From Novosphingobium sp. (GTDB taxonomy: Bacteria > Pseudomonadota > Alphaproteobacteria > Sphingomonadales > Sphingomonadaceae), in contig JAUYQH010000143.1 of NCBI GenBank assembly GCA_030697365.1, forward strand, positions 1-32,927: a DNA stretch of 32,927 nt. Reading direction: 5' to 3'. Made by a program: the position numbers and the translations under genes. The notes beneath the pieces were generated by a model. That model searched no databases. It was not told the origin of the DNA and saw only the letters and a list, made by a program, of their open reading frames with translations. Positions 1 through 7,734 of the stretch are shown in pieces (the first letter of the stretch is position 1; the number at the start of each line of letters is the position of its first letter).

Positions 1-946
1 CGATAATGCGGTGGTCGATGAGGTGCGCGCCGAGGCCTATGTCAATGCCGGGCGCCAGTTGTCGCGCGCCATTCGCCTCGATGCCGGCCTCGCCTACGAG
101 ACCTCGAAGCTGAGCGTGACTGGCGATGCCAGCGAGAAACGCACGCTCAGCTTTCTCAAGCCGAGCCTTACCCTCGACTGGAAACCGCAGGGTGGCTGGC
201 ATGCGCAGCTGGTGGCGCGGCGCACCGTCGCCCAGCTCGATTTCACCGATTTCATCGCCAATGCCGATCTAGCCATCGACCGGATCAACGGAGGCAACGC
301 CGATCTTCAGCCGCAGCGCGCATGGGAACTGCGCGGGACGATCGAGCGCCCGGTGCTGGGCAAGGGCTTGGCCAAGCTCGAAGCCGGGTACGACCGGGTC
401 GAGAAATTGCAGGACCGCATCCTCACCCCGGGAGGGTTCGATGCGCCGGGCAACCTGGGAACCGGCACACGCCGCTTTGCCACGCTGACCCTCGATGTCC
501 CGCTCGATAGGCTGGGGCTGCGCCATGTCCAGTTGCGCAGCAGCGGCACGATCCAGAAGACCCGCGTGCGCGATCCGTTGACCGGGCGCGTGCGCGGGTG
601 GAGCGGGTTCAGGCCCGAATGGCGATGGAATGCCGAACTGCGCCGCGACGCAGGGAAATTCGCTTTCGGCTCGTCGATCAGCGATCGCGACAAGGTCGTC
701 TTCTACCGAACCAAGGAAGTCGATTCGAACTTCAACACCAGGCCGTTCGTCAGCGCTTTCGCTGAATACCGGCCCGATCCCAAGACGACCGTGCGGCTCG
801 ACCTAGAGAACGTCCTCCAAGCTGCCGGACAGCGTGAGCGACTGTTCTTCAGCCCGAACCGCAGCGCCCCCCTGCCTGACAGCCGTGAGTCCCGCGACCG
901 CATCTCGCGCCCGTCGGTCGAGTTGTCGTTGCGCCGCGGATTCTGA
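1..946 (+). CDS. TonB-dependent receptor, C-terminal part (5' end outside window)
   Basis: The frame is open to the left edge (codons from base 2), so the gene is truncated by the window. About 314 residues are visible. They show alternating amphipathic strands typical of an outer-membrane beta-barrel and end in a terminal Phe (SLRRGF), the usual BAM-recognition signal. The motif region around 'INGGNADLQPQRAWELRGTIE' resembles the barrel of TonB receptors, where the corresponding 'GNPxLxPE' motif is common. The TonB box and plug domain are not in view. Its likely role is active uptake of a large or scarce nutrient across the outer membrane. It points toward the TPR gene and lies in the same locus as a second TonB receptor at 3555-6251. 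The substrate cannot be told from this fragment. Annotation as a generic outer-membrane beta-barrel protein is an alternative. Confidence 0.8.
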   Translation, partial: DNAVVDEVRAEAYVNAGRQLSRAIRLDAGLAYETSKLSVTGDASEKRTLSFLKPSLTLDWKPQGGWHAQLVARRTVAQLDFTDFIANADLAIDRINGGNADLQPQRAWELRGTIERPVLGKGLAKLEAGYDRVEKLQDRILTPGGFDAPGNLGTGTRRFATLTLDVPLDRLGLRHVQLRSSGTIQKTRVRDPLTGRVRGWSGFRPEWRWNAELRRDAGKFAFGSSISDRDKVVFYRTKEVDSNFNTRPFVSAFAEYRPDPKTTVRLDLENVLQAAGQRERLFFSPNRSAPLPDSRESRDRISRPSVELSLRRGF

Positions 947-1244
947 GGTCGATCAATGCGGCATTAGAAATTGCGGTGTTCGACATCGCCGCGCCTGAAA
1001 ATGATCAGGCCGGATTTTAGAACCTCCTTGTCGATGACGAATGCCATGGCCACGCTCCACTGTGCAGAAACTGTGCATGTTTGGAAAGAAAGCGCGCGGA
1101 ATTACATAACTGCACAGGTGCTGTGTAGGGGATCGCGTCTTATTGCGTTAAGCATTTCCAGCTATTTGCTGAAATCCTGTCATCCCGACCAACCTTGAAG
1201 GCACAGTCCCGCAATGACGTCATTCATGCGGGCGCCAAGGTATC
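947..1244. other. Intergenic region between convergent genes; contains perfect palindrome and hairpin
   Basis: No convincing gene is present. A 75-codon open frame at 971-1198 has no ribosome binding site and no recognisable sequence. The stretch is less GC-rich than its surroundings. It contains a perfect 12-bp palindrome AATGACGTCATT (1213-1224) inside a larger inverted repeat CCCGCA (1208-1213) / TGCGGG (1227-1232). The repeat lies just past the stop of the minus-strand TPR gene and could act as its transcription terminator, although there is no T-tract. Confidence 0.6.
1208..1232. terminator. Inverted repeat with nested palindrome, possible terminator of the TPR gene
   Basis: CCCGCA at 1208-1213 pairs with TGCGGG at 1227-1232, with AATGACGTCATT (1213-1224) nested inside. 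It lies 12 bases beyond the end of the minus-strand TPR gene. It lacks a U-tract, so intrinsic termination is not assured. The core ACGT palindrome could alternatively bind a protein. Confidence 0.3.
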
Positions 1245-1619
1245 CTAGCGAAGAGCCAGGGCCTCGCCCTTGGCCAGCATCCTGATCGCCAGCCTGGCGG
1301 CGGCGCGCGAGTCCAGCCAGGTGCCGTCGGCGAGTTCGAGGTCGTAGCGTTGGCGGCTGACGAGCGCGGTACGGTAATGACCGGCGGCGGCGGTTCGGTC
1401 GCCGAGGCGGGCCCTGGCAGTGCCGAGATTGATCAGGGCGGCGGGATCGTCGGCTTCGAGCGAACGATTGGCGGCGATGCGCTCGATCGCATCGGCCGGG
1501 CGCTGGTCGACGAGTTCGCGGTAGCCGACATCAAGCCGATCCGGTGTCGATTCGACGGTGATCGCCGGTTGCGCAGCCTGGGCGAACATCAGGCTGGCGA
1601 GGATCAGCGTTGCAGGCAT
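1245..1619 (-). CDS. Small secreted tetratricopeptide-repeat protein
   Basis: The 124-residue product starts at ATG 1619, chosen because a hydrophobic signal peptide (MPATLILASLMFAQA) begins there and GGGAG precedes it by about 8 bases. The longer frame up to 1772 runs into the repeat-rich regulatory region and looks non-coding. After the signal, residues around 45-95 read as a degenerate TPR pair (YRELVDQRPADAIERIA..., DDPAALINLGTARARLGDRTAAAGHYRTAL). The protein is probably periplasmic and acts as a protein-protein adaptor. It is transcribed divergently from the lipoprotein-TonB receptor operon and shares an intergenic region full of GTCAC half-sites with it, so co-regulation is likely. The exact partner is unknown. 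Confidence 0.75.
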   Translation of the reverse strand: MPATLILASLMFAQAAQPAITVESTPDRLDVGYRELVDQRPADAIERIAANRSLEADDPAALINLGTARARLGDRTAAAGHYRTALVSRQRYDLELADGTWLDSRAAARLAIRMLAKGEALALR

Positions 1620-1688
1620 CGGTCGGTCTCCCAAATGTCGATCTTTTCTGATGGCAGGATACCTCGTTCCAGCCTTGGCGCAACAAAA

Positions 1689-1794
1689 CTGTAACATTGT
1701 CACAAAACTGAAATGATGCCGCAGGCGCTGCCGGTCACAGTATTGTCGTAATACAGTCACGCAATTCGTCACATTCCCGCAGTCAAACTGTCAC
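1689..1794 (+). promoter_or_regulatory. Cluster of Pho-box-like GTCAC half-sites with 11-bp phasing
   Basis: Seven-base half-sites read toward the lipoprotein gene: CTGTAAC 1689, TTGTCAC 1697 followed at +11 by CTGAAAT 1708, CGGTCAC 1732, TTGTCGT 1743, CAGTCAC 1754, TCGTCAC 1766 and CTGTCAC 1788. The G of the GTC core lies at 1734, 1745 and 1756 (exact 11-bp steps), then 1768 and 1790. Established knowledge: PhoB binds paired 7-bp direct repeats (CTGTCAT-like) separated by 4 bp, i.e. an 11-bp period. Ten bases after the last half-site is TAGTGC (1805-1810), which could serve as a weak -10 element. Inference: this is an activator array for the divergent TPR and lipoprotein-TonB receptor genes. 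Confidence 0.6.
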
Positions 1795-1863
1795 CGCGCG
1801 CGCCTAGTGCGGGGCCGTCGGGGTCGAATCGAATCCCCGAAGGCCACTTCAAGGGGACTAAAC

Positions 1864-3471
1864 GTGACGAATTTCCACGGCATGCTTCTGCTCGGCGCAA
1901 GCGCGCTGGTTCTGACCGGCTGCGGCGCGGGCGACGTTGCTTCGCCGGGTACCGGCGGCAACGTGACGATCAACAACCCCGCCGCACCGGCCCCCACTCC
2001 CACACCGGCGCCAACTTCCTCGACTGTCACCGCGGCCGCCGGTTGTCCGACGATCGCCGACCCGCAGGGACTTACCGACGGAGGGACCATCAGCGGTCCG
2101 ACCGGCAGCTATCGCGTCTGCCGCCTCCCCTCGCTGATCCGCAGTTCGATCACCCTGCCCAAGATTACGGGGCTGGTCTACGAGATGAACGGACGGGTCA
2201 ATGTCGGCTGCGACGGCGGCTTCAGTGCTCCGACGGCAGGCGCCCCCTTCACTTCGACGACGATCGGCTGCACCACGCCGCTGACCGCAGACACCAACGT
2301 CACCCTGACGATCGCACCCGGTGCGATCCTCTTTGGCGGAACCGGACAATCATGGCTGGCGGTCAATCGCGGCAACCGCATCAGCGCGGTCGGCAACGCC
2401 AGCCAGCCGATCATCTTCACCAGCCGCGACAATATTCTCGGGCTCAACGACGACACCAGCCAGGGTCAGTGGGGCGGCGTGGTGCTGATGGGTCGCGGCA
2501 TTGTGACCGACTGCCGCGTGGGCACCGTCGCCTCACAAACCTGCGAGCGCGACACCGAAGGCGCGGCCGACCTTGCGCGCTTCGGGGGCCGCGACAACGC
2601 CTATAATGCCGGCCGGATGAGCTTCGTCCAGATCCGCTATTCGGGGTTTGTACTTGGCGCCAACAGCGAACTTCAGGGGCTGACGACCGAGGGCGTCGGC
2701 ACCGGCACCGTGCTCGATCACATTCAATCGCACAACAGCTCGGACGATGGCGTGGAGATGTTCGGCGGAGCGATCAACATGACCCACTTCATCGCCAGCG
2801 GCGCGGATGACGACAGCCTCGACGTCGATACCGGCGCGCAAGCCAACTTGCAGTACGTCATGCTGCTGCCGCGGCCCGGTCGGGGCGATGGCCTGATGGA
2901 GATCGACAGCAACGGAAACGAAGCCGATACCCCGCGGACCAAGCTGAATCTCGTCAATTTCGTCGCGGTCCAGCGTCAGACCAGCTCGGACAACGAGGCG
3001 AACGCCCAGGCGGCAATCTTCCTTCGTGGAAATTCGGACAACACCTTCGCCAACGGGGTAATCGTCGCGCCGAGCAACGAGTGCATCCGGATGAACGGGT
3101 CGGGAACCACCCCGGCGACGCTTGCCGCGCGGTCGGTGGTGCTCCAGTGCAATGCGACCAAGTTCCTCGGCTCGGGCAGCTTCAACGCCACGCAGGTTGC
3201 CGGGTTCTTCGGCTCGGGCTCGAATAACAACAACGACGCCTTCACCAATTCGCTGACGGGCACCGGGCTCTATTTCAACGGCGCCAACGAGAACGCGGTC
3301 ACCGCGTTCGACGCCAACTCGCTGTCCTCGTTCTTCCAGGTCCCAAGCCCCAACCGGATCGGAGCCGCGTGGACCGAAAACAACCAGTGGTACGTGGGCT
3401 GGACCTGCAACAGCGCGACCGCAAACTTCGGGTCCGGCTCGAGCGCCTGCGCTTCGCTGCCGACAACCTGA
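1864..3471 (+). CDS. Secreted lipoprotein with parallel beta-helix-like fold, partner of TonB receptor
   Basis: The start is GTG 1864, preceded by AAGGGGA (1851-1857). It gives a 535-residue protein with a short lipoprotein signal ending in LTGC (Cys 20). The ATG at 1882 is too late to leave a full signal, and the upstream frame from 1807 overlaps the promoter. After the Cys comes a Pro/Thr-rich linker (APAPTPTPAPTSS), then a long domain rich in Gly, Asn, Asp and Ser with short repeated strand-turn units (for example 'NSSDDGVEMFGGAINMTHF', 'SGADDDSLDVDTGAQ'). This is the pattern of right-handed parallel beta-helix proteins. Several Cys pairs suggest disulfides outside the cytoplasm. It lies 83 bases upstream of the TonB receptor at 3555, on the same strand, so the two probably form one operon. 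I know of similar surface proteins beside TonB receptors but not of an established function. It might capture a ligand or be a lyase-like enzyme; no catalytic residues are evident. Confidence 0.7.
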   Translation: MTNFHGMLLLGASALVLTGCGAGDVASPGTGGNVTINNPAAPAPTPTPAPTSSTVTAAAGCPTIADPQGLTDGGTISGPTGSYRVCRLPSLIRSSITLPKITGLVYEMNGRVNVGCDGGFSAPTAGAPFTSTTIGCTTPLTADTNVTLTIAPGAILFGGTGQSWLAVNRGNRISAVGNASQPIIFTSRDNILGLNDDTSQGQWGGVVLMGRGIVTDCRVGTVASQTCERDTEGAADLARFGGRDNAYNAGRMSFVQIRYSGFVLGANSELQGLTTEGVGTGTVLDHIQSHNSSDDGVEMFGGAINMTHFIASGADDDSLDVDTGAQANLQYVMLLPRPGRGDGLMEIDSNGNEADTPRTKLNLVNFVAVQRQTSSDNEANAQAAIFLRGNSDNTFANGVIVAPSNECIRMNGSGTTPATLAARSVVLQCNATKFLGSGSFNATQVAGFFGSGSNNNNDAFTNSLTGTGLYFNGANENAVTAFDANSLSSFFQVPSPNRIGAAWTENNQWYVGWTCNSATANFGSGSSACASLPTT

Positions 3472-3554
3472 TCGGCCGCCACGCGAACCCGGCGGGGGCG
3501 GTCGTGCCAACGGCTGCCCCCGGTCTTGCATCCGTATCCCGAAGGAAACTGCCG

Positions 3555-6251
3555 ATGTCACTGCCGTCGCGGCTTGCCGGCGCCCTCCTGCTCACCAGCG
3601 CGCTGTGCGCGCCGGGGCTGGCGCTCGCCCAATCCGATCCCGCCAGCGCCCCCGATGCGCCGCCCTCGGGCGAAACCGTCGCGGAACCGCCCGTCGAGGA
3701 ACCAGCACCTGAAGAGGAAGTCGAGATTTCGATTCCGGGCGGCGGCGGCAACGAAATCGTCGTCACCGGCGCGCGCAACCGCAACCTCGCCAAGTCCTCG
3801 GACCAGGTGGTCTCGGTGCTTTCCAGCGCCGAGATCGCGCGGACCGGCGAAGGCAACATCGCCGGCGCGCTCGGCCGGGTCACCGGCCTCAGCCTGGTCG
3901 GCAGCGGGCTTGTCTATGTCCGCGGGCTGGGCGACCGCTACAGCCTGGCGCTGCTCAACGGCTCGCCGCTACCCAGCCCCGAACCGCTTCGCCGGGTCGT
4001 GCCGCTCGATCTGTTCCCCACCGGGGTCATCGCCTCGTCGCTCGTCCAGAAGAGCTATTCGGTCAACTATCCGGGCGAATTCGGCGGCGGCGTCATCAAC
4101 CTGACCACCAAGGCGGTGCCGCGCGATCCGTTCCTGACCTTCGGCGCGGGCGTCGGCTACGACAGCGAGACGACGGGCCAACTCGGCTACACCTATTACG
4201 GCAGCAAGAGCGACAACACCGGGTTCGACAACGGCGCCCGCGACGTTCCGCCCGCGCTCCAGGCGTTCTTCGACAGCGGCGCGCGGATCAGCGACGGCAC
4301 CGTGAACACGCAGGCGATCGCCGGGCAGCTCGTCAACGGCCGCAACGGCGTGCTCCAGAAGCTCGGCAACATGCCACCGAACTTTTCCGCCTCCATGTCG
4401 GGCGGCAAGGCCTACCCGCTCGGCGAAGGCGAGCTCGGGGTGATCGTTGCCGCAGGCTACAGCAACAAGTACCTGACCCGCGAGGCGCGCCAGCAGACCT
4501 CGCTCAGCGCCGATCTCTCGACGCTCGAGAGCGATTTCGTCCAGGTCAACACCGACCAGCGGATCGTGGTCAACGGGCTGTTCGGGCTCGGCTACGAGAT
4601 CGGCGACAGCAAGGTACGTTGGACCAACCTCTACATCCGCGACACCATCAAGCAATCGCGGCTTGCGCTGGGCAACCGCCAGGGCACCAACGTCGATTTC
4701 CTCCAGCAGAAGACCGCGTGGTACGAACGTCAGCTCATCGACACGCAAGTGGTGGGCGAATTCAAGCTCGCGCCGGGCGTCAACCTCGACCTTCGGGCCG
4801 GTTACGCCAACTCGCAGCGCGAGGCGCCCGACGAGCTGACTTTCGAGTACGTCCGCACCAATTCCGCCGCTGATCCGTTCGGCCAGCTGTTCGTCAACCG
4901 CCTCAACAACGGCAACGGCGGCGACGCTGGGATTACGTTCTCGGATCTGAACGAGGATCTGGTCTCGGGCGGGGCCGATCTTTCGTACCTTTTGACCGAT
5001 ACGATCACCGCCACGCTGGGTGCGGCCTATTCGGACACCCGGCGCGACAGCTCGCGGCGCGATTTCCTGTTCCTCGCCCCCAACAACTTCCCCACCGGGG
5101 TCGGGCTGTTCCGCCCCGACCTGCTGCTCCAGCCCGGAATCATCGACGCGTTCGGCATCGGACTGATCGAGACCGACGAGGGCAACCCCTCGTTTACCGC
5201 GCGGCTGCGCAACTACGCCGGCTATCTCAAGGCCAACTGGCAGGCGACCGACGAGATCAGCCTCGATGCAGGTGTGCGCTATGAGAAGGCGACGCAGACG
5301 GTCGATCCGGTCCAGATTTTCAATGTGCCCGGCGCGGGCACCGCGGGAACCCGGCTGAAGAACGACTACTGGCTACCCGCCGCGACGCTCACCTGGCAGC
5401 TCGCGCCCGACATGCAGGTCCGCCTCAGCGGGTCGAAGACGATTGCCCGGCCGCAGTTCCGCGAGCTGATAAACCAGCCCTACTTCGACCCCGACAGCAA
5501 CCGCCCCTATCGAGGCAACCCGCTGCTGGTCGACAGCCGCCTGACCAACGCCGAAGCGCGCTACGAATGGTATTTCGCGCCCGAACAGCGGTTCTCGATC
5601 GCCGGCTTCTACAAGCGGATTACCCGCCCGATCGAGGCGTTCATTGCCGGATCGGACCTGACCACCTCGTTCGCCAACGCCCCGCGCGCGCAACTCTATG
5701 GCGCCGAGATCGAGGCGCAGAAGTACTTCGATGTGTCCTCGTTCGGCGGCGACACCAGTTGGTTCGCCAACCGCCGGTTCGTGACGATCGCCAACTACAC
5801 TTACACCAAGTCCAAGCTGATGGTCGGCCCGAACGATTCCACGACGGTCTTCGGCGCTGCCTCGACCATCGCCAGCGACTATTTCCAGGACGGCGCGCCG
5901 CTGACCGGGCAATCGGACCACATCGCCAACCTCCAGTTCGGGTTCGAGAACACCGAACGCCTGTCGCAGCAGACGCTGCTGCTCAGCTATTCGAGCAAGC
6001 GGGTCACCAGTCGCGGCCTCAACGGTTCGCCGCCGCAGCCCGACGTGATCGAGAAGCCGGGCCTGCGGATCGACTTTGTCGCCCGCGAGGCGATGGATTT
6101 CCTCGGCCAGGAGATCGAGCTGAAGTTCGAAGCCCGCAACATCACCGCACGCAAGCACGAAGAATTCCAGCAGTCGGGTGCGAACCGGATCGATATCAAT
6201 AGCTACAACCTTGGCCGTACCCTGACGCTGTCCGCTTCGGTTACCTTCTGA
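3555..6251 (+). CDS. TonB-dependent outer-membrane receptor
   Basis: The product is 898 residues. Start ATG 3555 has AAGGAA (3542-3547) upstream and is followed by a signal peptide (RLAGALLLTSALCAPGLALAQ). A Pro/Glu-rich linker follows, then a plug domain beginning at 'NEIVVTGARNRN' (about residue 70), with 'VYVRGLGDRYSLALLNGSPLP' and the 'GEFGGGVINLTTK' end-of-plug motif. The rest is a 22-strand-type barrel ending in SASVTF with terminal Phe. It imports a ligand across the outer membrane using energy from TonB-ExbBD. It lies downstream of the beta-helix lipoprotein, probably in one transcript from the GTCAC-repeat promoter, and runs convergent with the PhoB-like regulator 16 bases away. The Pho-box-like control hints at a phosphorus-containing substrate, but this is inference; the barrel sequence does not name the ligand. 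Confidence 0.93.
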   Translation: MSLPSRLAGALLLTSALCAPGLALAQSDPASAPDAPPSGETVAEPPVEEPAPEEEVEISIPGGGGNEIVVTGARNRNLAKSSDQVVSVLSSAEIARTGEGNIAGALGRVTGLSLVGSGLVYVRGLGDRYSLALLNGSPLPSPEPLRRVVPLDLFPTGVIASSLVQKSYSVNYPGEFGGGVINLTTKAVPRDPFLTFGAGVGYDSETTGQLGYTYYGSKSDNTGFDNGARDVPPALQAFFDSGARISDGTVNTQAIAGQLVNGRNGVLQKLGNMPPNFSASMSGGKAYPLGEGELGVIVAAGYSNKYLTREARQQTSLSADLSTLESDFVQVNTDQRIVVNGLFGLGYEIGDSKVRWTNLYIRDTIKQSRLALGNRQGTNVDFLQQKTAWYERQLIDTQVVGEFKLAPGVNLDLRAGYANSQREAPDELTFEYVRTNSAADPFGQLFVNRLNNGNGGDAGITFSDLNEDLVSGGADLSYLLTDTITATLGAAYSDTRRDSSRRDFLFLAPNNFPTGVGLFRPDLLLQPGIIDAFGIGLIETDEGNPSFTARLRNYAGYLKANWQATDEISLDAGVRYEKATQTVDPVQIFNVPGAGTAGTRLKNDYWLPAATLTWQLAPDMQVRLSGSKTIARPQFRELINQPYFDPDSNRPYRGNPLLVDSRLTNAEARYEWYFAPEQRFSIAGFYKRITRPIEAFIAGSDLTTSFANAPRAQLYGAEIEAQKYFDVSSFGGDTSWFANRRFVTIANYTYTKSKLMVGPNDSTTVFGAASTIASDYFQDGAPLTGQSDHIANLQFGFENTERLSQQTLLLSYSSKRVTSRGLNGSPPQPDVIEKPGLRIDFVAREAMDFLGQEIELKFEARNITARKHEEFQQSGANRIDINSYNLGRTLTLSASVTF

Positions 6252-6267
6252 AGCGGAGCGCAGCGGC

Positions 6268-6948
6268 TCAGGGGCGGTCGAAAACGTAGCCGAGCGAGCG
6301 GACGGTGCGCAGCGGCTCTCCCGCACCCGCCACGCGTAGTGCCCGGCGCAAACGCCCGATCCATACATCGACCGTCCGCTCGTCGATCGCCGGCTCCTGC
6401 TTGCCGAGCGCAGCGATGAGTTGCGAGCGCGTGAAGACCCGCCCCGAATGCTCGACGAAATAGCGCAGCAGCCTGAACTCGTTGGGCATCAGCGGGATCG
6501 GTTTGCCCCGCCAGCGCGCCTGGAACGCAGCGACCTCGATCGCCAGGTCGCCCACCGTCAACGACCGCTCCTCGCCACCCGCGATGTCACGCCCCGGGCG
6601 TGTCGCCAAGATCCGGTCGAGAATTGCAGTGCGGCTGAGCGAGCCGACGATGTAATCGTCCGCGCCGGCGCGCAGCGCGCGGCGGCGGGCGTCGCTGTCG
6701 TCGTCGTCGAGCACCATCGTGACGTGGGCCTGCGCGGTCAGCGGATCGCAGCGCAGCCGGCGACATGCCTCGATCCCCGGCATGTCGGGCAGCAGCCAGT
6801 CGATAAACGCCCAGACCGGCCCCTCGAACAGCGGCAACGGTCCGGCGCGCGACCAGGGGTGAAGAACGATGTCCAGATCGCCGTGGCGGAACGGCTCGAA
6901 GCCGCCGTCAGGTTCGCTGGTCAGGAGCACCGTGATCCGCCGCATCAT
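6268..6948 (-). CDS. Orphan OmpR/PhoB-family response regulator with degenerate receiver domain
   Basis: The product is 226 residues (starts ATG 6948 or the adjacent ATG 6945). The N-terminal receiver (about 5-115) keeps the phospho-acceptor position (D50 in FIDWLLPDMPG) and GADDYI. The conserved Thr position reads Leu80 (TMVLDDDD), and the conserved Lys after GADDYI reads Gly102 (IVGSLS), so the normal switch is missing two key residues. The C-terminal winged helix (about 130-225) is clearly PhoB-like: 'NEFRLLRYFVEHSGRVFTRSQL', 'IDERTVDVWIGRLRRAL' and 'LRTVRSLGYVF'. No histidine kinase gene is nearby. The perfect direct repeat at 6986-7003 upstream suggests autoregulation, and the half-sites at 1689-1794 suggest that it controls the neighbouring uptake genes. 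It may work without phosphorylation, but that is inference. The protein is not PhoB itself, since the phoU-phoB neighbourhood is absent. Confidence 0.88.
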   Translation of the reverse strand: MMRRITVLLTSEPDGGFEPFRHGDLDIVLHPWSRAGPLPLFEGPVWAFIDWLLPDMPGIEACRRLRCDPLTAQAHVTMVLDDDDSDARRRALRAGADDYIVGSLSRTAILDRILATRPGRDIAGGEERSLTVGDLAIEVAAFQARWRGKPIPLMPNEFRLLRYFVEHSGRVFTRSQLIAALGKQEPAIDERTVDVWIGRLRRALRVAGAGEPLRTVRSLGYVFDRP

Positions 6949-6985
6949 GCAAGCCTCGATTTCGAAACCCTGTTGGCAACGCGAT

Positions 6986-7003
6986 GTGACGTCTTGGTGA
7001 CGT
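6986..7003 (-). promoter_or_regulatory. Perfect Pho-box-type operator upstream of the response regulator
   Basis: Read on the minus strand, two identical 7-bp units ACGTCAC are separated by CAAG, an exact 11-bp direct repeat oriented toward the regulator. The proximal edge is 37 bases before its start codon. The same GTCAC core recurs between 1697 and 1794. The 7-4-7 layout is that of a PhoB binding site. Autoregulation by the adjacent PhoB-like protein is inferred. Confidence 0.65.
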
Positions 7004-7135
7004 TCCGGCGAACCTTATGCGACAACGATGGGGTACCGCACAGGTCGCGAGTGATGGCCAGCATAACCGGCGCGCCGAACCTGCGGTAAAACGCGATTCG
7101 TGCCATCGGCCGGGACCGGTGAACGGAGGACGAAA

Positions 7136-7525
7136 ATGGGTCTGACCTTTCTTTGTCTCGCCATTGCGATCCACGGCGACACTCTGCGCTGCGCCAACAA
7201 TCCCGGCGGCAACGACGTGGTGCAATTGGCCGAAATCGAAGTGTCCGAGCCGGTCGGAGGGGCTGCCGTGACGAGCGTCCAACTCAAGCACCTCGTTCCC
7301 GGCCGGGTCACGTGTCGGCAGGTCGATGCCAATCCACGCGCCGCCGGGTTCCAGGGCCTCACCGCTGAGGGACGAATGGTCGCGCGCTGCTCTACCCAGG
7401 GACACGATCTTTCGGCCATGCTGCTCGCCGAACGTGGCCCGCAACTCCGCGACAAGCCCCGCACCCGCGGACTGTGGAGCCGCCGTGTCGAAATGACGAA
7501 AGCCTGGTTGATCGCTGCAAAGTGA
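7136..7525 (+). CDS. Small thermonuclease (SNase)-fold protein, probably catalytically altered
   Basis: The 129-residue product starts at ATG 7136, chosen because of CGGAGGA at 7124-7130; the upstream extension from 7100 has no such site. The order of motifs follows staphylococcal-nuclease-like proteins: 'IHGDTLRC' (usual DGDTxxC), then 'VVQLAEIEVSEP' (usual xxRLxGIDAPE), 'GRVTCRQVD' and 'GRMVARCSTQGHDL' (usual YGRxVAxC...G.DL). The acidic Glu of the second motif and the Arg in 'EGRMVAR' remain. The Arg of the 'RL..ID.PE' motif is replaced by Gln (VQLAEI), so the nuclease activity may be weak or lost. There is no obvious cleavable signal peptide, although the first 12 residues are hydrophobic. 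It stands alone between the divergent regulator and ettA. Confidence 0.65.
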   Translation: MGLTFLCLAIAIHGDTLRCANNPGGNDVVQLAEIEVSEPVGGAAVTSVQLKHLVPGRVTCRQVDANPRAAGFQGLTAEGRMVARCSTQGHDLSAMLLAERGPQLRDKPRTRGLWSRRVEMTKAWLIAAK

Positions 7526-7734
7526 GCCTGCCTCGCGTTGAGGCGCAAGGACATCACCGTCGAACAAGCCTTCTTGCGGTGGCCGCACCCTAAATGTGCA
7601 GCAAGTATGCCAATCGGGGTTGGCAACACTGATCGGCCCGAAGGCCAATCCACGCCGCTTGCCCCCTCGCCGCCCAGCCACTACATGGCGCGCCAACCCC
7701 GCATTACCGCCAGACCCTGACAGGACGCACCCCC

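Noticed and set aside
971..1198. Small plus-strand open frame of 75 codons after the first TonB receptor.
   Set aside because: No ribosome binding site, no recognisable sequence; lies in a convergent intergenic region.
2533..3561. A 342-codon minus-strand frame opposite the beta-helix lipoprotein.
   Set aside because: Shadow of a real gene; no ribosome binding site, composition is Arg/Gly/Ala noise.
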